Origin: Auriscalpium vulgare
Lineage: Eukaryota; Basidiomycota; Agaricomycetes; Russulales; Auriscalpiaceae
Length of the DNA stretch: 64,000 nucleotides
Assembly (NCBI GenBank): GCA_019915015.1
Contig: JAHBBC010000002.1
Coordinates: forward strand, 682,001 to 746,000
Reading direction: 5' to 3'
Part shown: one piece after another, positions 58,746 to 64,000 of the stretch
Numbering within the stretch: the stretch's first letter is position 1
How the letters are laid out: every line of letters begins with the position of its first letter
The notes under the pieces: model-generated
Seen by the model: only the letters and a program-made list of their open reading frames with translations
Told to the model about the DNA's origin: nothing
The model's database searches: none
Translations under genes and position numbers: made by a program

Positions 58746-60398
58746 ATGATCTGGTGTACGCGTGCCGCTCTTACGCTGCGAAAAGCGCCAACACCACTCT
58801 CGCGCCATTTCTCATTTTCATTCAGAGCTCGCTTTCCCCGGCAAACGCGAAGCCTCAGCGATGTCCACCCACCGGCGCGAAGCAGCATCCCATCATTCCG
58901 CGAACAGGTCGCTCGCGCAAGCCCTGTCAAGTCATTTACAGATGCGGTACGGTATCCCGGCGTGAGGGGTCATATACTGGTGCGTGCGCAAGCTGTTCAT
59001 TCACGACCGATCGCGCTGAATTGCTCTTGCAGTTCTTTCTGGGAGCGTCTCTCTTCGCATACGGGGTCGCGGCTCAGAACACCAATGTAGAGACGGATTT
59101 TTGGACAAAATATCTATCGGGACAGTTTCGCTGGACAACCTCTGCTCCTAGCACCGGAGACATGCGCCTCGCGAGGCAGACTGTCACCCTGAAGGTGCGT
59201 CATTCTCCGACTGGCTCCGAATGCGTCAGTGCTCAACCCAACTTACAGAAAGTCCAAGCACAGTTGAACCAGCTGACAGATTATTTGGCGAACGCGCCGA
59301 TAATGATAAAGAGCGTGGTGCTGCACACGTATGCTCGGGTAGCGGAAGAATACCTCAACGCGTCCGAAGGCCGGCGAGCAGCCTGGGGTATTTGCGCCGT
59401 GAATGTCGTGGTATGGGCTGCATGGCAGATCCCTCGATTACGCCCTGTCATGCAGATCCATTTCACGCACAACCCGCTCAGCGGGAAGACTTACACCATG
59501 CTTACGAGCATGTTTAGGTGAGTGATTCCGCCTTGAGATACCGTTTGCCTGTCAACCAGTTGGTTCTTCAGTCACGCGTCGTTTCTCCACTTGCTATTCA
59601 ACTGTATGGCTCTTACGAGCTTCGGTAAGTTCCCCGCCTCTGTACATCTATCTCGTCGCTCATGATGCATGGCAGCTTCCGCTTCCTCGACTTGGATGAC
59701 ACGGGAGCAAAACCATGCCCCGTCACGCCTTCAGGAGGCCACTGCGACCTATCATTTCCTCGGCTTCTACCTCTCTGGTAATCTAACTCCGTCACTCCAT
59801 CGATGATCAATGTACTGACACTGACACCTCACACACACAGCGGGCCTCTTCTCATCGCTCGTTTCCCATGTCGTCGCCACCCGCGTTCTATACCCTCGGC
59901 TTGTCTCCCGACTTGCACAATCGCCACCAGGAGCACCTGGCAAGCTCTCCTCCATCTCCGCATCCCTGACCTCCGCCGCGAAAGCTCCCGCGCTCGCAGC
60001 GGCCCCTGCTGCCGCCGAAGCCGTGGCACCCGCAAATGCGATTTTGCCGTCTCTCGGCGCGTCGGGTGCCATCTACGGCGCGGTCGTGCTCTCCGCAATC
60101 GCGTTCCCTGACGCGGAGGTCAGCCTCGTCTTCCCACCGACACCGTCGTTCCCCATTCAGTATGGCGTTGGCGGCATGGTCTTGCTGGACTGTGTCGGCG
60201 CATTGCGAGGATGGCGGTGAGTCTGCTTTGAACCTGATAACAGCTAAAGTGCCTACACCCACTGAATTACCGCATCGCAGAATCTTTGACCATTACGCGC
60301 ATCTGGGTGGAGCAGTGTTCGGCGGTCTCTACTATACGTATGGGATCCAGTGGTGGGATTCCCTACGTACGGGTCTCTCGAAGCCAGCCCGCTCATGA
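58746..60398 (+). CDS. Rhomboid-family serine protease, probably mitochondrial (rhomboid 2)
   Basis: Seven exons: 58746-58946, 59033-59194, 59249-59517, 59572-59624, 59676-59777, 59841-60216 and 60281-60398; 426 aa. The Arg/Ser-rich N-terminus (MIWCTRAALTLRKAPTPLSR, then FRARFPRQTRS) is a good mitochondrial presequence. A first membrane helix (FFLGASLFAYGVAA) is followed by further helices. The catalytic residues are present: Ser in LGASGAIYGAVV and His in FDHYAHLGGAVFGGLYY. Exon phases and several lengths equal those of rhomboid 1 (53-nt exon in both; 102 against 105 nt), so the two are paralogues. Exon 6 has an Ala/Pro-rich insertion (SAAKAPALAAAPAAAEA) before the active site. It is tail to tail with the third rhomboid-like gene. 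Confidence 0.88.
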
Positions 60399-60853
60399 CC
60401 GCTGGCATCCTCGAGGCAAAAGTGGCCACGACTATTGTTCATATTGTACCACCATGGTCATGTCATGGTTTGGATCAACATCACACCACCCCTCCTTTGC
60501 TTTCCTCTTGAAGGCTTCATGGATCTGTGTAAAACTGGACTTGCAACTGGAGCGGAAGCGCGGAATTCTTCCAAGTGGGCGTACCGACCGACCGCCACGC
60601 CTCAATCTGTTATCAGGTCGCCTTCGCAATCCTTTTCATCACTTAGAGATCTCCGTACTAAATGATTACATAGCATCATCGTCTCAAGTGAGCTGGATTT
60701 ATTAGGCAGAAGAGCAGAAAGATGCAACGAAGATGGCTGGTTGTACACAGAGCAAAACAAGTTCGATAGCAACGACAGCAATGACAGCAAATGACAACAA
60801 TGACAGCAAAGAAGCGCTTCGACATGAGGTATGAGACAAGCTGCACACTCGGG
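60399..60853. other. Convergent 3' intergenic region between two rhomboid paralogues
   Basis: No gene seen. It contains a simple repeat of ATGACAGCAA type at about 60778-60812 (AATGACAGCAAATGACAACA). Confidence 0.6.
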
Positions 60854-62076
60854 TCATTCGAGCCCGCCGTCCGTTCCACTCGACTTGATGATTAGGTGCT
60901 TTTCCATAGTCCGCTTTACCTCAGCGAGCGTCTGCGGGAGCTGCTCCTCTGACCAAAGATACATCCTGCCCTTGTCCCACAACCGCATCCCAACGCTGTG
61001 ATACAAAGCGCCGAACGCGGCACCGCCTAAATTTGCCCAGTGGTCGAACCGTCTGCGACGTGCTACAGTCAGATACAGAGCGAAAGCTACACAAAAGTAA
61101 GACGCACCTCCAACCCAGGGCTGCACCGAAAGCATTTCCAAGGAGAACTATACCGAGCCCCCACCGCGTGGCGGAGCCTTCTGGGATGTCGTATTTCCAG
61201 GCCAAGGGCTTCTCTTCGTACGGACTGAGGGCGACGAGCACCCACAGAGCGTGCGCCGCGCCCGCAAACCCAGCGGTGCTGAGTGTCCACTTTGGGTCTG
61301 CTCGCTCAGCGGCCGCGTGCGTCGGTATCATGAAGTCTCGTCCTTGCCTCCATATACCGGTAAATCGGGACGTGGATGTTGAGCCAGAGGTTCTCGACGC
61401 TGCCGCGAGATTGCGGACAAGCTGTTTGTAGCCGAAGCGCCTGCACGCCAGGGTAGAGACCAAGGTCGAGAACATGCCAGCTTGAGCATGCGAACGCAGT
61501 GAGCGTCATATTTTGCAGCGTGGAATGAATGAGCGCACCTGACACCAAGAAATACAAAAAATGGAACTTTTGGCTCGCCTCATATAGGTGAGAAGAAACC
61601 TTTTCCTCCTCCTTCCTCAGCCATTCCATGGTAGGAAGACCTGCCAGAACGCGTAACATTGAGCAGGAAGCATTCCAACAGGTTACAAAGACGAATTCCT
61701 CACCGAAGATGAAAAATGGCATGAAAGACAATGGGCCTCGGAAACTGGTATGGGCCGGTCACCCTCATGTCTTATGCAGGTTGAAGGTCGTTACTCACAA
61801 AAATGTATTCGTGAACAGCGTGGATTTCCTGGGCAGCAGCGGGTTGTGTGCGGCGTGTGGTGCCAAGCGCCATGTAAACCCCCTGCCAGGATGATGGAAT
61901 ATCATCCAAGCACTCCAGAGCAAGATGCCAACATTCGCTGGTACTAGGAGGTCGCCATGCCATTCTGGTGCGCAGACTCCTGTGACGACCGCTTTCACTG
62001 GCGTGAAGAACACTAATTGCAGTAAAGCCGGGAGCCGCTCAAAGTAATCCAATGTTTTTTTGCGGAATGTCTTGCG
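60854..62076 (-). CDS. Rhomboid-like protein lacking catalytic Ser and His (rhomboid 3, 5' end unresolved)
   Basis: Exons recognised on the minus strand: 62076-61799, a 41-nt exon near 61.74-61.70 kb, then exons near 61.64-61.54, 61.48-61.13 and 61.05-60.85 kb (stop 60854). Phases 0-2-1-1-2 are the same as in rhomboids 1 and 2. The equivalent of YGASGL is TAGFAGAAHALWVL, with Ala in place of the catalytic Ser, and DHWAHLGG has become DHWANLGG, with Asn in place of the catalytic His. Membrane segments and the GWRRFDHW block are otherwise kept. No ATG with a presequence is found for the first exon; a coding-like segment at 62140-62270 could be an exon upstream. It is either a pseudoprotease or a 5'-truncated copy; the open frame across at least five exons argues against an old pseudogene. 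Confidence 0.65.
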
Positions 62077-62621
62077 CTATCGTAAATCCTTTGTCATCCA
62101 AATCGGCCGATGAGGTTGAGAACGAACCCAGTTATGTACGATGTCAGAGAATTGCCAGAACTCTTTTTTGCTGAAACGTCTGAGACCTTCAAGGCGGAAC
62201 AGATCCGCCAGCCCCAGTTGATAAGCTCGCACGGTCAACGTGCGTTTATTTGTGAGGTGTACTAGGACCCCCGTAACTCACGCCAGGGGTATGATTTTCG
62301 CACGGTAGCTAGACGGCGCTTTGCGCCGGAAGCTCTGAGGGGTCTGAGGTAGCTGGGGGCTAGAATTTGGGGCAAAAGTATGATCCTGATGGTGGTAGTT
62401 AGGGGCGCGGTGAACCGATGTCTGATCACAGAGGTAGTTGGACTAAGTACTGGCGGCAGAAGATTTTGACCCCATAATTACCGGTATAATTCGTACAAGT
62501 TGAGACATTAGGTAGAAATTTACGTGGCCTGCTGCGTACGACATTCTACGACAACGCCTCGGACCGAACCTGCTTCTTCTGTGCAGCGCATCACCCTCGC
62601 AGCCATCCCGGCATCGTGCCA
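62077..62621. other. Intergenic region with a coding-like minus-strand segment
   Basis: Minus strand 62265-62140 is open for about 40 codons and translates as VRAYQLGLADLFRLEGLRRF and SKKEFWQFSDI, ending at a GTACAT donor in the phase needed to join the first rhomboid 3 exon (63-nt intron). It has no initiator ATG. The rest (62.27-62.62 kb) shows no gene and leads to the plus-strand protease gene. Confidence 0.4.
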
Positions 62622-64000
62622 ATGGATGAGTCCATCACAATCTACAACGACGATGAAATACCTATGTTCCGTCCCGAATTATGGATCTCGCAAGGCAAAA
62701 GCTATCCCCAGAACCCACCGCCGGAGCTGCTGGCCTACATCGAGCAGCTCCTCAGGATTCCCAACGCTCCCGAGACTTCTTTGCTCCCCAGCGGCACCGA
62801 GGATGTTCATTCCTTCGTATCTACACCACTCCCTCGTCGCGATCAGCAGCTCATACACCCCTCAACCAAAGCTGTTTTTAGCCATGACGTGGCAGTCTTC
62901 CCCATAACCACACTTACAAAATCACGAAGCCTTCCTACGGATGCCTTCGTGGACAAGCTTGCTGCACTCGCACCGCAGGCCATCCTGGATGGCGCACAAT
63001 CAATCATGGACCCACGATATGCAAGTGGTGCATCCCCGCTGTGGATGATCACTTACTGGCAACGGATGCGTACGGTCCTCCTGGCACAGGAGACGTGGAC
63101 GGCGAGCGTGCGGTGGCTGCTACAAGTCGCTGACGGTTCTATGGAAAGCGAACGCACTGTTGCTCTTATCCACTCGCTTCCCTGGCGCCAGCAACTCATG
63201 ATACCCGGTGCCGCCACATTTACGACAACATCAGCCCTTGCTCCGCTGTTATCAGACGGCCTTCTCACCGACACCATCGTTGACATGATGCTCATGTGGT
63301 TGAGAAGCCGCGTTCGGAGCACGCCAGGAATTGCCAACAACTTCGAGATCGCCGGACACGAGTTCTGGAATGCAATTTCAAAGATCACAGTAATAGAAGA
63401 CCTGTTCCCCGACTCACCTCGTTACCTCAAGAGAATTGAAGACGATCTGCGCACCCATAGGAAGGTACTCCTCTTCCCTGTTTTCCTCGCCAAATACAAG
63501 CATTTTGTTGTCGTGAAGATCGACGGTCAAGCGGAAACAATATCCTATGGTGAGTACGTTACTATGTCGCCAATGGGAATGCAATCTTACCATTCCTGTG
63601 AAACAAGGCGACGGCCTTTACCATCAGGGACTGCGCCTGCCTAAAGACATCGAGAAGAAATTGCTCTGGTGGACGCGTGTCAAATTCGGCATTGAGTACA
63701 AGTGGGAGGGACAGTCGCTTACGACAGCGAGACAGACAGATCACGTATCGTGTGGCGTGATCGCCGTGAATGCGGTCGCACACGAAACACTGGGCTGGCA
63801 GCTTTGGGATGATTCAAGGCGCCACGTCGAACGGTTGGCGTGGTTCGAGAGGCTCGCTGCCGACCATATTCAATCGGTACGCTATATTTTGCTCATTAGC
63901 GACATGAGGACGACGATACTCAGGTGCTCTGCGCAGGTATCAAGTCATCAGCGACGGTCTGATGCTGTGACAGGCGGCGCCGGACGCGATGAGCCTGTTG
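62622..64000 (+). CDS. Ulp1-like (C48) cysteine protease, cut by window end
   Basis: Exons 62622-63549, 63608-63876 and 63937 to beyond 64000. The N-terminal about 240 aa (MDESITIYNDDEIPMFRPEL onward) have no known domain. The C48 core follows: YLKRIEDDLRTHRKVLLFPV, then KHFVVVKIDG with the catalytic His, SYGDGLYHQGLRLP with the Asp (the codon is rebuilt across the 58-nt intron), and TDHVSCGVIAVNAVAHETLG with the catalytic Cys. The WWTRVKFGIEYKWEGQ segment between is typical of the Ulp1-like genes in mushrooms that often accompany DNA transposons, not of the housekeeping SUMO protease. The start is the first ATG in frame; a GTG 6 nt upstream is not used. The function is probably desumoylation or a transposon-related role, unproven. 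Confidence 0.75.

Overview
This window is a gene-dense stretch of nuclear DNA from a filamentous basidiomycete, most likely a polypore (Polyporales). The support is: short (about 50-60 nt) GT-AG introns in nearly every gene, GC-rich coding sequence, fungal-only genes (ERG4 sterol reductase, PMT4 mannosyltransferase, Yvc1-type vacuolar channel, APSES-ankyrin factor), and a secreted aspartic protease (51.1-52.8 kb) that I recognise from family knowledge as very close to polyporopepsin of Irpex lacteus. No database search was run; gene models come from splice signals, reading phase and recognised protein motifs.

Layout. 1-3.4 kb: very GC-rich to mixed DNA with no supportable gene and one direct repeat. 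3.5-5.2 kb: divergent ribosomal protein genes P2 and uS19/RPS15. 5.7-10.7 kb: large LIM-RhoGAP gene (minus). 12.7-18.2 kb (plus): J-domain protein with internal repeats, secreted class 3 lipase, rhomboid 1. 18.6-22.3 kb: Yvc1-like channel (minus), head to head with an MBF-type APSES-ankyrin factor at 22.5-25.3 kb. 25.6-26.0 kb: isolated exon, probably an amidohydrolase relic. 26.3-31.0 kb (minus): disordered proline-rich protein and sorting nexin MVP1. 31.2-34.0 kb PMT4 (minus), divergent from PRP4 (34.2-36.2 kb). 36.4-37.0 kb unknown protein (minus), divergent from ERG4 (37.5-39.4 kb).

40.8-45.5 kb holds the most unusual locus: two tandem paralogues (560 and 360 aa) encoding signal-peptide proteins made of repeated modules. 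Each module sits on one or two exons, every intron is in phase 2, and the modules are separated by dibasic KR/RR sites of Kex2 type. Exons and introns are duplicated together. The predicted products are short amphipathic peptides and Gly/Ala-rich amphipathic peptides. I know no named family for it; by design it resembles Kex2-processed repeat proteins.

45.8-64 kb: RNA polymerase III subunit RPC25 (minus), RIM2-type mitochondrial pyrimidine nucleotide carrier (plus), HER2/GatA amidase (minus), polyporopepsin-like protease (minus), MAK11-like WD40 protein (minus), F-box protein (minus), rhomboid 2 (plus), a third rhomboid-like gene (minus) that lacks both catalytic residues, and at the right edge a Ulp1-like (C48) cysteine protease of the kind often found beside fungal transposons, cut by the window end.

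Most neighbours are unrelated housekeeping genes. The links between genes are shared promoters (P2/RPS15, YVC1/MBP1, PMT4/PRP4, unknown/ERG4), the duplicated Kex2-module genes, and three rhomboid paralogues with shared intron positions.
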